DNA of 30,626 nucleotides from Elusimicrobiota bacterium. Its GTDB lineage: Bacteria; Elusimicrobiota; Elusimicrobia; Elusimicrobiales; Elusimicrobiaceae. Of the stretch, positions 30,342 through 30,626 are shown piece by piece. Positions within the stretch are counted from its first letter, which is position 1. Each line of letters begins with the position of its first letter. The DNA is taken from positions 1 to 30,626 of the forward strand of contig JAEWSL010000032.1 in NCBI GenBank assembly GCA_023398295.1. The letters are read 5' to 3'. The translations under genes were made by a program, and so were the position numbers. Below the pieces are notes generated by a model that did no database searches, was not told the DNA's origin, and saw nothing but the letters and a program-made list of their open reading frames with translations.

Positions 30342-30626
30342 TTATTTTATCGGCGCGGAAAGCACTTTTACCACCCTGTCCTGCACTTGAGATAGGAAAG
30401 GCAGCCTGGGCCCGTGTATATTTCCTGCAAGGGCCGATATTTCTTTAGGCACCCAATAGTTCCTGACAAGCGTGGGTTTTAAGCCGTTAAATTCAAGGGA
30501 AACCGTAGTCTTAATCGGGAAAAAATCCTTTGTGAACAAAGCCAAGTGGGCGTTAAGGCCGCCGCCTTTTAAGTCTTCGGGCAGTTTTATGCCCGGAAAG
30601 CGCGAATGCGGGTAAATGGTAGCCTT
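30342..30626 (-). CDS. Hypothetical protein, C-terminal part only
   Basis: The frame is open from the window edge; 94 residues are visible and the start lies outside. The visible sequence begins KATIYPHSRFPGIKLPED and has GGGLNAHLALFT, VPKEISALAGNIHGP and a basic C-terminus. It has no membrane segment in this part. I do not recognise the family. It lies 50 bases upstream of the OppD-like gene on the same strand and may share its operon. Confidence 0.6.
   Translation of the reverse strand, partial: KATIYPHSRFPGIKLPEDLKGGGLNAHLALFTKDFFPIKTTVSLEFNGLKPTLVRNYWVPKEISALAGNIHGPRLPFLSQVQDRVVKVLSAPIK

Overview
The window looks like chromosomal DNA of a Gram-negative, fermentative bacterium of the phylum Elusimicrobiota, probably a gut-type relative of Elusimicrobium. 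This rests on family resemblance, not a database search. The signs are a PilE-like prepilin of the type common in that group, lipid A synthesis (LpxB), PTS sugar uptake, several peptide and amino acid importers, and a GatCAB amidotransferase. Most genes are of intermediate GC. One two-gene stretch (10438-12110) is clearly more AT-rich.

Layout. 1-3075 (minus): lpxB (partial), a Gfo/Idh-type sugar dehydrogenase and gatB. 3097-5444 (plus): a MurJ/MVF-type flippase and a GT2 glycosyltransferase, translationally overlapping. 5491-6159: initiator tRNA-Met, a NYN-domain nuclease candidate and tRNA-Ala. 6302-6769: a type IV prepilin. 6843-7191: a cluster of interspersed repeats. 7237-10097: tRNA-Pro, a C39-like cysteine peptidase and an oligopeptide-binding lipoprotein, the last two overlapping by ATGA. 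10141-10389: a second repeat cluster. 10438-12110: an AT-rich pair made of a Panacea-like/DUF488 protein and an uncharacterised partner. 12178-14782: rpsO-pnp with a long leader. 14869-15776 (minus): two orphan genes. 15835-16785: a multi-hairpin element, an operator cluster and an XRE repressor with a degenerate S24-like domain. 16842-17954: a BI-1 family membrane protein and free methionine-R-sulfoxide reductase. 18004-20926: tRNA-Phe, a third repeat cluster, gatC-gatA, a Nudix hydrolase and a TM2 protein. 20949-21131: a fourth repeat cluster and a terminator. 21192-23576 (minus): a PTS EIICB and an exported nitroreductase. 23641-25949: rplU-rpmA and a POT peptide transporter. 26017-29051 (minus): EIIA, an APC permease with a USP-like tail, and def. 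29151-30626: a fifth repeat cluster, an OppD-like ATPase and a partial gene.

How the genes fit together. Translation dominates (gatB, gatCA, rpsO, rplU, rpmA, def, four tRNAs), together with envelope synthesis and nutrient uptake (glucose-type PTS, peptides by OppA/OppD-like and POT systems, amino acids by the APC permease).

The most interesting material is non-ordinary. First, five intergenic clusters share a family of structured repeats: large imperfect palindromes, a 69-bp module, and tandem 68-72-bp units whose stem sequences differ while pairing is kept. One copy has been taken up into the 3' end of a coding gene. Second, the AT-rich DUF488 pair abuts one of these clusters and looks like a transferred two-gene module. 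Third, several genes have a -10 box only 6-7 bases before the ATG and no ribosome binding site, suggesting leaderless mRNAs.
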